Below are positions 60,810 to 64,000 of a stretch of 64,000 nucleotides of DNA, one piece after another (position 1 is the stretch's first letter; every line of letters starts with the position of its first letter). The DNA is from Oasisia sp. SBJ-2009 (lineage: Eukaryota; Annelida; Polychaeta; Sabellida; Siboglinidae), in assembly GCA_964017155.1 (NCBI GenBank), contig OZ024857.1, positions 19,534,904-19,598,903 of the forward strand. The letters are read 5' to 3'. The notes beneath the pieces were generated by a model. The model did not search any database. It was not told the DNA's origin and was given only the letters and a program-made list of their open reading frames with translations. The translations under genes and the position numbers were made by a program.

Positions 60810-63001
60810 CAGTATATGTGCAGATGCGAACTGAGACAACTTTACTCCATATGTTATCCTAACCATAACCTCACATTGATGAATTTATTAACAATCACAC
60901 TTTGGGATGGGTTCAATTACAAATTACACAATTACCTTATTTGAAACAGGCAATTTATATCAATGAAATTTACTCACCACTACATTTGGAACAACTGTCA
61001 GTGAAATAAGAATACACTGAACTAAACAGACTATGTACAAAGTGTCTGAGTAACTATTACAATCAGCAGCATGATTACAGTCATAACCGAATATAACTAA
61101 CCCACACACTGCTACATCTCTGAAGCCACAGAATATCACCTTTTTGTGACAGACAATAATGCTCTTGCTTTCGTGGCGAGCCAAAAATAGTTCAGAAGAA
61201 GATCACAATCCAATCAAGATAAACAAGGAAGTCTTTAAAATGACACACTGAGTATTGTCAGAAAAATATTTTTGGGTGTGCATCAGTAAAATAAATGGCT
61301 GCATTATCGACCTTATAAATATCTAATGAACACACTGCTCTGTGTTTCTGCATATGTTAATGGTGGATGTGATCTGCTGCTTAGAGACGTGACAGAGCAG
61401 TAACTGGAGGCGAGTGTGGTTAAGCTGCCCACTAAGACCTCTATGACTACACCGCCAGTTAGCCTACATCACGTACTCGCCTTCTGCCTCAATCACACCT
61501 GCTAATCTCCTACAAAGCAAGAACATCATTGGACTTTCTCAATCACAGCTGTCACTGGCAGTCTTGGGTGGAAGTGCCACACCATTAGTGCTCATAGGAA
61601 CTACACAATGGACCGAAACAAACAGAGCATGTTGTGTTATAAAGATGACCCCCGTATGTAATGTTTTTTAGGAATATAGTACATTACCATGTTTCTTTTA
61701 ATATGGATTTGCTTCTATTGTAAAATATATATTTTCTTGCATACTTTAAATGATACACTTATAACCTGATAGACAAATTATATGGTGCTAAGAAGGATTT
61801 TGACAAAAAACATAAGATTTTGTTTGATATTCGTGTATTTTACAGCCTGGTATATGGAGAAAATTGATCAGATTATGATTGTTACAATAATTAACTATGA
61901 TAATGATGACAATGTGGACTTTTAAGGAATTTAAAGTAAAAATTATGGAATTAAACCAGGAAAAGGTGTAATAGAAACAGACCTTTACAATACTGACGGA
62001 AGTCAATCAAACATGGCATGCCAAGCATAATTAGACATGAAAATGTACAGGTCAAATTGAAACAATAGAAAGGAAGCAATGATACACACAAGCATGCATC
62101 TCGACTGCTTGTTGAGGCGCAGCTACAAAGCTTCACAACTGGCACAATCATATGAAAAATAGGCTGATTATTAATTAAAACATAACAATGTCAAAAACAA
62201 ATAAAATTTATATTTTAAATATATGAGACTGCTAGACATACAGCGAGTGACTGAGTGTCGGAGAATCAATGAGTTAATAACAATAAAAAATATACAAAAT
62301 TATACCTTTTGTCCACTTGACTTCTTAGACTTAGATTTTCCATGACTTCTGTTGTCTTTGGTTGACCTTGAGTGTGCGAGCTTCCTTCGTGGACTGATTG
62401 GGTGATAGGCGTGGGCGTATTCATCGCTTCTGTGGTGGCCTGTATAACATAGTACCTGGCAATATTAATTAGAGACACTTTGTACCAGATTTTACCACAT
62501 TTAGCCCTAAATTGCTACAGTGTCTGGTTTTACAATTGCGCTAACCAATTTCACCCCTTTCCGTTGCCACACTGACAGGTTTCATTATTTGAGTATGCAT
62601 TGCTGCAATGTACACCCTGCAGCTGCATCTGAACCAAGTACACCCTCAGTCACCCTGTGTAAATAAGTTTACTTGAATGTCATACCAATAACAATCTCAG
62701 TGAAAAACATACAAGAAATAGCAACAATGTTATAATACTGGAAGCTAGAACATTATTTACACAATGTAAATATTTTTATAACAACCATGTTTATTACAAT
62801 GTTTCCTTTTAAACTTATTACTCATTCTTCATTCACCTAGACCTCAATCAGACCAGTCTAGTCTAGACACTCTTTTTTTACCATTGTTATTTACTCAGGC
62901 AAACTCAGCCCATTCACTCTGTCACTCACCCACTCACTGTCACTCACTCACTCATTCACCCACTCACTCACCATATTTCTCTCATTCATTCACTCAGTCC
63001 G

Positions 63002-63047
<46 letters not shown>

Positions 63048-63688
63048 AGTCACTCCCTCAGTCACTCACTCCCTCAGTCACTCACTCCCTCAGTCACTCA
63101 CTCCCTCAGTCACTCACTCCCTCAGTCACTCCCTCCCTCACTCACTCACTCACTCCCTCACTCACTCCCTCAGTCACTCCCTCAGTCACTCCCTCAGTCA
63201 CTCCCTCCCTCACTCCCTCCCTCCCTCCCTCCCTCCCTCCCTCCCTCCCTCCCTCCCTCCCTCCCTCCCTCCCTCCCTCCCTCCCTCCCTCCCTCCCTCC
63301 CTCCCTCCCTCCCTCCCTCCCTCCCTCCCTCCCTCCCTCCCTCCCTCCCTCCCTCCCTCCCTCCCTCCCTCACTCACTCACTCACTCACTCCCTCAGTCA
63401 CTCCCTCACTCACTCACTCACTCACGCCCCCCCCCGCCCCCCCCCGCCCCACCCGTGCAGTACCCTGGTGTACGTACACTCGACGTCGTGCATGTCGAGG
63501 TGGTGCTTGGAGTGGGTCTCCTCGGGCGAGGTGTAGAAGCCGTCCCTCAGGTTGGGCTGCTCCGCCAGCTGACACGCCGACTGCACGAACCTCCCCAGTT
63601 CCTCCCGATTCTCCTTCTCCATCCTCTGATCCGTAGCCGAGGGAGTCTGCACCTCCGAGTCACTCTTCACTGCTCCCAGCAGTGGCAT
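22751..63688 (-). CDS. SLC4A2: SLC4-family Cl-/HCO3- anion exchanger, AE2/AE3-like (whole gene, at least 21 exons)
   Basis: This is a plasma-membrane anion exchanger that swaps chloride for bicarbonate and so regulates pH. The exons were found by protein similarity and GT-AG junctions, and their phases agree almost throughout. The order is: a His/Arg/Ser-rich N-terminal extension, the cytoplasmic band-3 domain (exons from 50188 to 41502), the membrane domain (exons from 40748 to 24212), and a short acidic tail ending VPMPV. The summed length is about 1,240 residues, close to vertebrate AE2. It is an anion exchanger rather than a Na-bicarbonate cotransporter because it has FMEMQIT, with the Glu equivalent to AE1 E681, and AAVRSVTH, with the Arg equivalent to AE1 R730. 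It also has [17 protein letters not shown] and [12 protein letters not shown] blocks typical of AEs. About a third of the gene is minisatellite DNA. The 5' end is open: the first visible exon begins with ATG directly after an AG and may not be the true start. Confidence 0.95.
23107..23371. mobile_element. Small MITE, copy A (265 bp)
   Basis: Flanked by the 9-bp direct repeat TGGTACACG (23098-23106 and 23372-23380). Ends read inward are (C)ATAGCTTTATGCAGA and AGGGCTTTATGCAGA. Contains the inverted pair ACCCGTCCACCCGTC and GGGTGGACGGGT. A second copy is at 58912-59203. Confidence 0.8.
23390..24060. repeat. Minisatellite, 80-bp dimer of 40-bp units
   Basis: Alternating units GAACAGTTCAGCCAGGAAGT... 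and GAACAGCTTAGTCAGGAAGT..., each 40 bp, about eight dimers. It lies in the last intron of the anion exchanger. The unit is not related to a flanking exon. Confidence 0.92.
24212..24385 (-). CDS. SLC4A2: Anion exchanger exon 20 (TM13-TM14)
   Basis: Acceptor TTTCACAG, donor AGAGAG|GTACGT. The exon is 174 nt, phase 0 both ends. It encodes [40 protein letters not shown] and [18 protein letters not shown], matching AE2 MHLFTALQLLCLALLWAV...AASLAFPFILILTVPLR...IFTDREM. Confidence 0.96.
24881..25050 (-). CDS. SLC4A2: Anion exchanger exon 19 (TM11-TM12)
   Basis: Acceptor CATTGTTGTAG, donor CGACAG|GTGAGT. The exon is 170 nt, 2 bases in and phase 0 out. It encodes [40 protein letters not shown] and [13 protein letters not shown], matching AE2 [29 protein letters not shown]...PKHHPDVTYVK. 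The acceptor lacks a long pyrimidine tract. Acceptor and first ~34 exon bases are the template of the 55-bp array directly upstream. Confidence 0.96.
25051..27110. repeat. Minisatellite of ~55-bp units carrying the exon 19 acceptor
   Basis: About 37 units. Each contains, on the minus strand, CATTGTTGTAG followed by GTGTGTC-GCCATGATGGG, i.e. the exon 19 acceptor and roughly its first 34 bases (CTCAACACCTGACCC on the plus strand). The units nearest the exon (25051-26060) are the most exon-like. Distal ones lose the exon part and become CACACGGCCAAATACAG variants. Confidence 0.93.
27255..27508 (-). CDS. SLC4A2: Anion exchanger exon 18 (TM9-TM10, substrate Arg)
   Basis: Acceptor TTCATTTGCAG, donor ATGATAG|GTGAGT. 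The exon is 254 nt, 1 base in and phase 1 out. It encodes [40 protein letters not shown] and [15 protein letters not shown], as in AE2 QKGSGFHLDLLL...AATVRSVTHANAL...KEQRVTGLLVALLVG. The Arg of AAVRSVTH is the counterpart of AE1 R730. Confidence 0.97.
27509..28301. other. Anion exchanger intron 17, unique sequence
   Basis: No repeat or gene seen. Confidence 0.5.
28302..28468 (-). CDS. SLC4A2: Anion exchanger exon 17 (TM8, substrate Glu)
   Basis: Acceptor GGTCTGCACAG, donor ATCACCAG|GTTAGT. The exon is 167 nt, phase 0 in and 2 out. It encodes [24 protein letters not shown] and then [18 protein letters not shown]. The FMEMQIT Glu is the equivalent of AE1 E681. Na-bicarbonate cotransporters carry Asp here, so this supports electroneutral anion exchange. 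Confidence 0.97.
29000..29089 (-). CDS. SLC4A2: Anion exchanger exon 16 (TM7)
   Basis: Acceptor TGTATTTTTAG, donor ACAGAG|GTAGGA. The exon is 90 nt, phase 0 both ends. It encodes [20 protein letters not shown] then [10 protein letters not shown], nearly identical to AE2 [30 protein letters not shown]. Confidence 0.97.
29521..29739 (-). CDS. SLC4A2: Anion exchanger exon 15 (glycosylated extracellular loop and TM6)
   Basis: Acceptor CGGCCTTTCAG, donor CGCAGT|GTAAGT. The exon is 219 nt, phase 0 both ends. It encodes [20 protein letters not shown], a loop with three N-glycosylation sequons (NIS, NVT, NVT), then [20 protein letters not shown] and [12 protein letters not shown]. The latter matches AE2 [31 protein letters not shown]. 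Confidence 0.96.
30103..31195. repeat. 20-bp minisatellite in anion exchanger intron 14
   Basis: About 55 tandem copies of GGTGCAATGGAGGGTGAACT with variants (GGTTCAATGG, AGGATGAACT, AGGTGGAACT). Not related to the flanking exons. Confidence 0.96.
31328..31522 (-). CDS. SLC4A2: Anion exchanger exon 14 (TM4-TM5)
   Basis: Acceptor ATCTTGTGTCAG, donor GTCAAG|GTAACG. The exon is 195 nt, phase 0 both ends. It encodes [20 protein letters not shown] then [20 protein letters not shown] and [13 protein letters not shown]. This matches AE2 VWIGFW...[35 protein letters not shown], including the Lys-rich end of TM5 where stilbene inhibitors bind in AE1. Confidence 0.97.
31637..32628. repeat. 18-bp minisatellite in anion exchanger intron 13
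   Basis: About 55 copies of GCTCGTACATGGGTGGTA. The first three and last thirteen units carry CTCATAC, the middle ones CTCGTAC. Because 18 is a multiple of 3 it leaves several open frames, none coding. Only 115 bp from exon 14. Confidence 0.97.
32640..33570. other. Anion exchanger intron 13, unique part
   Basis: No gene or repeat recognised between the 18-bp array and exon 13. Confidence 0.5.
33571..33719 (-). CDS. SLC4A2: Anion exchanger exon 13 (TM2-TM3)
   Basis: Acceptor TTTGTGACAG, donor TATGTG|GTAAGT. The exon is 149 nt, 2 bases in and phase 0 out. It encodes [20 protein letters not shown] then [20 protein letters not shown], equivalent to AE2 EKT..LIGVSEL...[20 protein letters not shown]. 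Acceptor plus first exon bases (CAG|GTGACA) recur in every unit of the adjoining 24-bp array. Confidence 0.95.
33721..34090. repeat. 24-bp minisatellite carrying the exon 13 acceptor
   Basis: About 15 copies of CACCTGTCACACAATACACA-CTGT. On the minus strand each reads TGTGACAG|GTGACA, identical to the exon 13 junction (TGTGACAG|GTGACAAGAC). The array runs directly into the exon. Confidence 0.93.
34389..40538. repeat. 69-bp minisatellite made of exon 12 end plus splice donor
   Basis: About 89 tandem units over 6.15 kb. On the minus strand each unit is GTGAGTACAC (donor and intron start) followed by 59 nt matching the 3' end of exon 12, which encodes TM1. The translated unit is [18 protein letters not shown] followed by K/R, G/S and LLS. 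The donor GTGAGT is kept in almost every unit. The most distal unit (34389-34440) has lost it. A higher-order pattern of nine variants (621 bp) repeats about four times in the part nearer the exon, and a run of seven units shares TACGTC (YVT) at 36480-36920. Confidence 0.97.
40539..40748 (-). CDS. SLC4A2: Anion exchanger exon 12 (membrane-domain entry and TM1)
   Basis: Acceptor TTGTTGCCACAG, donor CTGCTCA|GTGAGT. The exon is 210 nt, 2 bases in and phase 1 out. It encodes [31 protein letters not shown] and then TM1, [19 protein letters not shown], as in AE2. The last 59 nt plus the first 10 intron bases are the template of the 69-bp array that follows. The frame continues without a stop through the whole array if the donor is skipped. 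Confidence 0.97.
40829..41155 (+). mobile_element. tRNA-derived SINE in anion exchanger intron 11
   Basis: Starts with a tRNA-like head: GGTGGTTGCGCGGTAGAGTG (box A region) and ATAGTTCAATCTC (box B). The body contains TCGGAAGAGACACTAAAAGC and AAAGATCCCACACC. It ends in an AGA/AAG tail near 41150. A 3' fragment lies inverted at 45296-45375. Confidence 0.75.
41502..41682 (-). CDS. SLC4A2: Anion exchanger exon 11 (end of cytoplasmic domain)
   Basis: Acceptor ATTTCTTCCAG, donor CCTTG|GTGAGT. The exon is 181 nt, phase 0 in and 1 out. It encodes [20 protein letters not shown] and [14 protein letters not shown], matching AE2 YLADEREDLLTAINAFLDCSVVLPP, then a basic stretch [14 protein letters not shown] with a plausible basophilic kinase site (RRLSL). 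Confidence 0.95.
41788..43030. repeat. 15-bp minisatellite in anion exchanger intron 10
   Basis: About 83 copies of CGGACAAAACCCCAA with C/A and A/G variants (CAGCGGAC, GGACGAAAC). It fills the intron between exons 10 and 11 almost completely. The 15-bp period leaves all frames open, giving spurious [14 protein letters not shown] products. Not related to the exons. Confidence 0.97.
43149..43451 (-). CDS. SLC4A2: Anion exchanger exon 10 (conserved core of cytoplasmic domain)
   Basis: Acceptor TTTTGTTGTAG, donor AACCCC|GTGAGT. The exon is 303 nt, phase 0 both ends. It contains [42 protein letters not shown] and [13 protein letters not shown]. These are the family blocks known in AE2 as KIPENAEATVVLVG, VPVPVRFLFLLLGP and [13 protein letters not shown]. 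The 15-bp minisatellite starts about 120 bp downstream in the next intron. Confidence 0.97.
43452..44200. other. Anion exchanger intron 9, unique sequence
   Basis: AT-rich, nothing recognised. Confidence 0.5.
44201..44276 (-). CDS. SLC4A2: Anion exchanger exon 9 (short linker exon)
   Basis: Acceptor TATGTCCCACAG, donor GAGAAG|GTACAA. The exon is 76 nt, 1 base in and phase 0 out. It encodes [20 protein letters not shown] then DDVEK. There is little conservation. The call rests on good splice sites and exact phase between exons 8 and 10. Confidence 0.8.
44340..44480. repeat. (AT)n then CATACAC/CCATACA microsatellite
   Basis: About 52 bp of AT followed by an irregular CA-rich tract, 65 bp upstream of exon 9. 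Confidence 0.9.
44481..45017. other. Anion exchanger intron 8, unique sequence
   Basis: No gene or repeat recognised. Confidence 0.45.
45018..45125 (-). CDS. SLC4A2: Anion exchanger exon 8 (variable cytoplasmic linker)
   Basis: Acceptor TGGTTGCAG, donor GACGG|GTATGT. The exon is 108 nt, 1 base in and phase 2 out. It encodes [20 protein letters not shown] and [15 protein letters not shown]. It corresponds to the poorly conserved loop after the LLLKH motif of AE2, where FPRNIS resembles IPRNKT. It is supported by phase continuity on both sides. Confidence 0.85.
45296..45375 (-). mobile_element. 3' fragment of the SINE found at 40829
   Basis: Read on the minus strand it has GCTCAACAATACTCTAGCCA, then AGAGTGCTGAGCTACAATAA and an AAGAAGAAGA tail. 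The intact copy has GCTCGACAATACTCTAGTCA and AGAGTGATGAGCTAACTATA. Confidence 0.7.
45819..45954 (-). CDS. SLC4A2: Anion exchanger exon 7 (cytoplasmic domain)
   Basis: Acceptor GTTTGACAG, donor CATCA|GTAAGA. The exon is 136 nt, entering with 2 bases and leaving in phase 2. It encodes [20 protein letters not shown] followed by [20 protein letters not shown], matching the AE2 ALLDL...VVEQMVISDQI...ALL helix region of the cytoplasmic dimer domain. Confidence 0.95.
46134..46232. repeat. (GT)n microsatellite
   Basis: GTGGTGTGGT lead-in followed by about 75 bp of pure GT. Confidence 0.95.
46270..46755. mobile_element. Possible MITE with TCGATAC-rich inverted ends
   Basis: The left part has TTTCAATACCTATCGATACC and CGATACTCGATAC. 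The right part has GTATCGAATGGATCGATGG and GGTATTGATGGTATTGAAA, roughly the inverse. Between them GGAGTGCCAT repeats five times (46608-46668). Boundaries and target duplication are unclear. Confidence 0.4.
47103..47283 (-). CDS. SLC4A2: Anion exchanger exon 6 (start of band-3 cytoplasmic domain)
   Basis: Acceptor GGCTGCAG, donor GAGCAGG|GTGCGA. The exon is 181 nt, phase 0 in and 1 out. It encodes [12 protein letters not shown], then the family signature [20 protein letters not shown] and [19 protein letters not shown], nearly identical to AE2. The acceptor and first ~10 exon bases (ATGTTCGTGG) are the seed of the 43/34-bp tandem array that begins immediately upstream. Confidence 0.95.
47286..49165. 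repeat. 43/34-bp minisatellite carrying the exon 6 acceptor
   Basis: About 34 units of 43 bp (CACGAACATCTGCAGCCGCA plus ACACAAACAGTAGTCACGTG and TGC), then about 11 units of 34 bp lacking the CGTGTGCCA part. On the minus strand each has GGCTGCAG|ATGTTCGTG, the exon 6 acceptor and first bases. The 43-bp form also contains the E-box palindrome CACGTG. Confidence 0.95.
49290..49561 (-). pseudogene. LINE reverse transcriptase fragment
   Basis: Encodes [40 protein letters not shown] and degenerate sequence to about 49290, matching residues near the end of the RT frame at 53764-55794 ([17 protein letters not shown]...[10 protein letters not shown]). It is inverted relative to that copy, broken by substitutions and ended by a G/C-homopolymer tract at 49235. 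Confidence 0.85.
49567..49895 (+). mobile_element. tRNA-derived SINE with conserved central domain
   Basis: The tRNA-like head GCGCAGTAGCTCAGGGGTAG (box A) continues to CCCGGGTTCGAATCCTGG (box B). Then come the body TTGCTCCAGTTCACTCAGCT and ATGAGTACCTGG, and the tail AAAGCGCTTTGAACGG with GCGCTATATAAGAACTTGCC before a T run. Head-core-tail layout and the core words match SINE families widespread in marine invertebrates (I recall the MetaSINE-type core, unverified). It abuts the LINE fragment. Confidence 0.88.
50067..50188 (-). CDS. SLC4A2: Anion exchanger exon 5 (short exon before the band-3 cytoplasmic domain)
   Basis: Acceptor TGTGTTGACAG, donor CATGAG|GTAAAG. The exon is 122 nt, entering with 2 bases and leaving in phase 0. 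It encodes [20 protein letters not shown] and ends VDRNPHE. The pattern S-HR-(x)-G-(x)-RK...PHE followed by FVELDEL matches the AE2 segment SHRFEDVPGVRRHLVRK...PHE. It is too short to stand out as an open frame and was found by filling the gap between exons 4 and 6. Confidence 0.85.
50189..50814. other. Anion exchanger intron 4, unique sequence
   Basis: No gene. A run of 14 G lies at 50395-50408. Confidence 0.45.
50825..51420. mobile_element. MITE with 10-bp target duplication (MULE-like)
   Basis: Flanked by GTCCACAGGG on both sides (50815-50824 and 51421-51430). Ends are TAGTCTCGCTTAACCGACT and, inverted, TAGCCTCGGTTACCCAGACT. Inside, a ~170-bp block beginning ATGCTGCCACCTCACGGA is repeated (50929 and 51102), with a third partial GTGCTGCCACCTCACGG at 51384. 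A 9-10-bp duplication suggests the Mutator-like group. There is no transposase. Confidence 0.82.
51431..53034. other. Anion exchanger intron 4, unique part
   Basis: AT-rich, no gene recognised. An 86-codon frame at 52084-52344 has no support. Confidence 0.45.
53035..53317 (-). CDS. SLC4A2: Anion exchanger exon 4 (HRHRRYRRR segment; 5' edge uncertain)
   Basis: The donor is GCAA|GTACGT. The reading frame contains [16 protein letters not shown] and ends [15 protein letters not shown], matching the AE2 stretch from the NLQERRR block to DEIEAQ...ADLDLMK. The left edge is unsettled. An acceptor GGCAG at 53312-53311 would give the correct phase after exon 3, but its pyrimidine tract is poor. Alternatively ATG at 53317, in a good context (AACATGG), could be an alternative first exon, as vertebrate AE2 uses internal promoters. 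A 17-nt acceptor-donor pair (53349-53365) just upstream adds to the ambiguity. Confidence 0.75.
53764..55794 (+). CDS. LINE reverse transcriptase (Jockey/CR1-type), N-terminus missing
   Basis: An open frame of 676 codons with no internal stop. Order: linker [20 protein letters not shown] and [22 protein letters not shown] blocks [65 protein letters not shown] (catalytic Asp), [20 protein letters not shown] and [11 protein letters not shown] (FADD catalytic box); then the C-terminal region [28 protein letters not shown] and [14 protein letters not shown]. It has no endonuclease domain and no upstream promoter, so it is not an autonomous element as it stands. Confidence 0.88.
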   Translation, partial: ARLPCYLATECWNILKREIDCVVDKFVPLKKQGKRSKKKHLSKDAIRKIKYKQMMWKTYRHTGSEEDYAIYKEALNQATAEIRNSKRSYEQKIAFNIKHDSKSFYAYVRSKQKVQDKVGPLEGSDGNIITEGFLMAENLNEYFSSVFTREDISTLPVLETKFEGRECDYLGQLTVTPKMVAMKIRDMKDNKSPGVDGIPPKLLLEIVEQISIPLATVFNLALEEGVVPVEWKEANIIPLFKKGSRSKSENYRPVSLTSVICKLLERLIKDHLVDFLVKNKLINTSQHGFLKARSCLTNMLCFLEDVTKWVDEGSPVDIIYLDFKKAFDKVPHQRLLLKLKAHGIGNSMINWIEKWLIDRRQRVVVDGEVSNWKSVLSGVPQGSVLGPILFLIYINDLDDDVTSKVLKFADDTKVFRKIKSDADRQHLQDDLNKLIEWSEKWQMLFNFGKCKCLHTGHGNENAQYTMGGTVLNTTVKEKDLGLTISADMKVSEQCGIAAAKANQILGLIRRNIVYKEKELIIPLYKTIVRPHLEYCIQAWRPYRKKDIDMLERVQRRATKMIPKLRNISYEMRLKECGLTTLETRRLRGDQIEVFKILNGYENIDRNIFFTVKEERRTRGHGVALAKKQCRLDIRKFSFSQRIVNEWNKLSADCVGARSVNMFKNKIDIYLRRAGYT
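53764..55960 (+). mobile_element. Non-LTR retrotransposon (LINE), 5'-truncated, RT frame intact
   Basis: The copy starts within the linker before the reverse transcriptase and runs through the stop at 55794 into about 165 bp of 3' sequence with AATCTTGTTA repeated (AATCTTGTTAAATCTTGTTA). It sits antisense in the anion exchanger intron before exon 4. Its 5' truncation is normal for LINE insertion, but the uninterrupted frame implies recent insertion. Confidence 0.88.
55961..57467. other. Anion exchanger intron 3, unique sequence
   Basis: No gene, RNA or clear repeat recognised. Confidence 0.45.
57468..57515 (-). CDS. Possible 48-nt symmetric microexon of the anion exchanger
   Basis: A strong acceptor (CGTTACCCTTACAG) and a strong donor (CTTG|GTGAGT) frame 48 nt with no stop in the expected phase. 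It enters with 2 bases and leaves with 1, so it fits between exon 3 (phase 1 out) and the next exon without shifting the frame. The 15 full codons read [15 protein letters not shown]. There is no conserved counterpart that I recognise, so it may be a chance pairing or an alternative exon. Confidence 0.3.
57516..58880. other. Anion exchanger intron 3, unique sequence
   Basis: AT-rich. Nothing recognised. Confidence 0.45.
58912..59203. mobile_element. Small MITE, copy B
   Basis: Same family as copy A at 23107-23371: ATAGCTTTATGTAGAGACCC, then GGGTGGACGGGT, AGTTTGTAAACTAGCTTAAC and AAAGCCCT. Here a 22-bp near-identical direct repeat flanks it (58890-58911 and 59204-59225, GCTTCGAAGCAAG-TCA-GATC). 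An AT run lies inside at 59027-59043. It sits 50 bp from exon 3. Confidence 0.78.
59274..59547 (-). CDS. SLC4A2: Anion exchanger exon 3 (disordered acidic N-terminal region)
   Basis: Acceptor TGCGTTTCAG, donor CACTTGG|GTGAGT. The exon is 274 nt, entering in phase 0 and leaving in phase 1. The 91 residues are low in hydrophobics, rich in Gly, Asp, Glu and Ser, and end with [16 protein letters not shown] and VTFHLG resemble the short VQFFL-type motif in the AE2 N-terminus. A copy of a dispersed repeat ends about 50 bp downstream on the + strand numbering side (58912-59203). Confidence 0.8.
59548..62305. other. Anion exchanger intron 2, mostly unique
   Basis: Contains the AT array at 60736-60806. 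No gene recognised elsewhere. Confidence 0.45.
60736..60806. repeat. (AT)n microsatellite
   Basis: About 65 bp of AT repeat. Confidence 0.95.
62306..62439 (-). CDS. SLC4A2: Anion exchanger exon 2 (His/Arg/Lys-rich segment)
   Basis: Acceptor TTATACAG, donor AAAAG|GTATAA. The exon is 134 nt, entering with 2 bases and leaving in phase 0. It encodes [19 protein letters not shown] followed by a basic Ser/Lys run ending KSSGQK. The YHP-IS-(n)-RRK pattern matches the HHIHHPLS...RRRK block of vertebrate AE2, a cytosolic pH-sensing and regulatory region in that family. Confidence 0.85.
62440..62880. other. Anion exchanger intron 1, unique part
   Basis: Nothing recognised. Confidence 0.45.
62895..63452. 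repeat. CTCA/CTCC pyrimidine array with (CT)n and C runs
   Basis: Starts CACTCACTCA, then (CT)n at 63006-63042, alternating CTCAGTCACTCC blocks, about 170 bp of pure CCCT at 63205-63370, and ends with C/G runs at 63426-63450. Only 25 bp from exon 1, with its donor beyond the C run. On the minus strand it is a purine-rich GGGA array. Confidence 0.95.
63478..63688 (-). CDS. SLC4A2: Anion exchanger exon 1 of this window (N-terminal extension)
   Basis: The exon follows the acceptor TTTGTTGCCAG and opens with ATGCCACTGCTG, encoding [12 protein letters not shown]. It ends in phase 1 at GTCGAGT before the donor GTACGT. It encodes 70 residues, acidic and polar, ending with MHDVE. The split codon plus the next exon gives a [14 protein letters not shown] junction that lines up with the His-rich N-terminal block of AE2. 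Whether this is the first coding exon cannot be decided, because the ATG sits exactly at an acceptor and more 5' exons may lie beyond the window. Confidence 0.75.
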
Positions 63689-64000
63689 CTGGCAACAAAC
63701 AGCTCCGATAACAATCACATAGGTTCAGTTAAAATAGTCTGGGAACAAACAGTTCTGATCAAGGTCACATAAGTTCCGTTAATTAATATACTTTCACTCC
63801 ATCATTTTCTTTTCGACAAATTTCACCTCATTCACAAAATGCCATCTACCCAGTAGGAAGATTCAGTCTAGTGTAAATACAGTTTACAAAGAAGCCTAGC
63901 TGTGTTTTTGTGTGATAAATTCTGAATTTTTAAAGGTGACGATAATGTTCTTATTTGATAATAAAAGGTCAAAAAAAATGTAATGTTACCAAACCATTTA
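63689..64000. other. Upstream of exon 1, no exon recognised
   Basis: AACAAACAG-TTC-GAT repeats twice (63692 and 63744). I see no promoter element or further coding exon. Confidence 0.4.

Noticed and set aside
62884..63636. Ser/Pro-rich 250-residue plus-strand protein
   Set aside because: Translation of the CTCC/CTCA array running antisense over exon 1.
22751..63688. Assignment as a Na-bicarbonate cotransporter (NBC/NDCBE)
   Set aside because: The FMEMQIT Glu, [23 protein letters not shown] and the PMPV tail fit AE1-3. NBCs have Asp at the Glu site and a different tail.

Overview
The window is eukaryotic nuclear DNA. It has spliced genes with GT-AG introns, many microsatellites, LINE and SINE retroelements and small DNA transposons. 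It looks like a repeat-rich marine invertebrate, most likely a mollusc or another lophotrochozoan. That guess rests on protein similarity recalled from memory and on the type of SINE, not on a database search.

Three genes can be supported. (1) On the minus strand, at least 21 exons between 63688 and 22751 encode an SLC4-family anion exchanger of the AE2/AE3 type, about 1,240 residues long. Exon phases join cleanly almost throughout, and the C-terminus is complete. (2) Downstream on the minus strand (14640 to 7710), three exons encode the catalytic core of a rhomboid protease resembling RHBDD1/RHBDL4. The C-terminal part was not found. (3) On the plus strand (1581-3498), three exons form the end of an unrecognised gene with an extracellular-looking segment, a Ser/Thr-rich linker and a hydrophobic C-terminal helix. 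A possible single exon of unknown identity lies at 14844-15240.

Layout: 1-3.6 kb, unknown plus-strand gene end, AT and CA microsatellites and two copies of a dispersed repeat. 3.6-7.7 kb, mostly unique AT-rich DNA with a TTAA-flanked MITE. 7.5-13.5 kb, rhomboid introns holding ATCC/ATGC/ATAC arrays, a CAGGG-ended DNA element, a 1.48-kb TACA array and a broken LINE. 14-22.7 kb, rhomboid first exon, a long inverted-repeat element carrying a Cys-rich coding remnant, and AT arrays. 22.7-63.7 kb, the anion exchanger, whose introns hold eight minisatellite arrays (about 14 kb in all), two LINE-derived segments in opposite orientations, two SINEs and two MITEs. 63.0-63.4 kb, a CTCC/CTCA array beside the first visible exon.

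The most striking observation is that four of the eight minisatellites in the anion exchanger gene are built from its own exon-intron junctions. A 69-bp unit, repeated about 89 times, contains the last 59 nt of the exon encoding the first membrane segment plus its splice donor, and it keeps the reading frame open over about 6.1 kb. Units of 55, 24 and 43/34 bp carry the acceptor site and the first bases of three other exons. The gene therefore holds large arrays of decoy or alternative splice sites. Splicing at any donor in the 69-bp array would keep the frame and add multiples of 23 residues.
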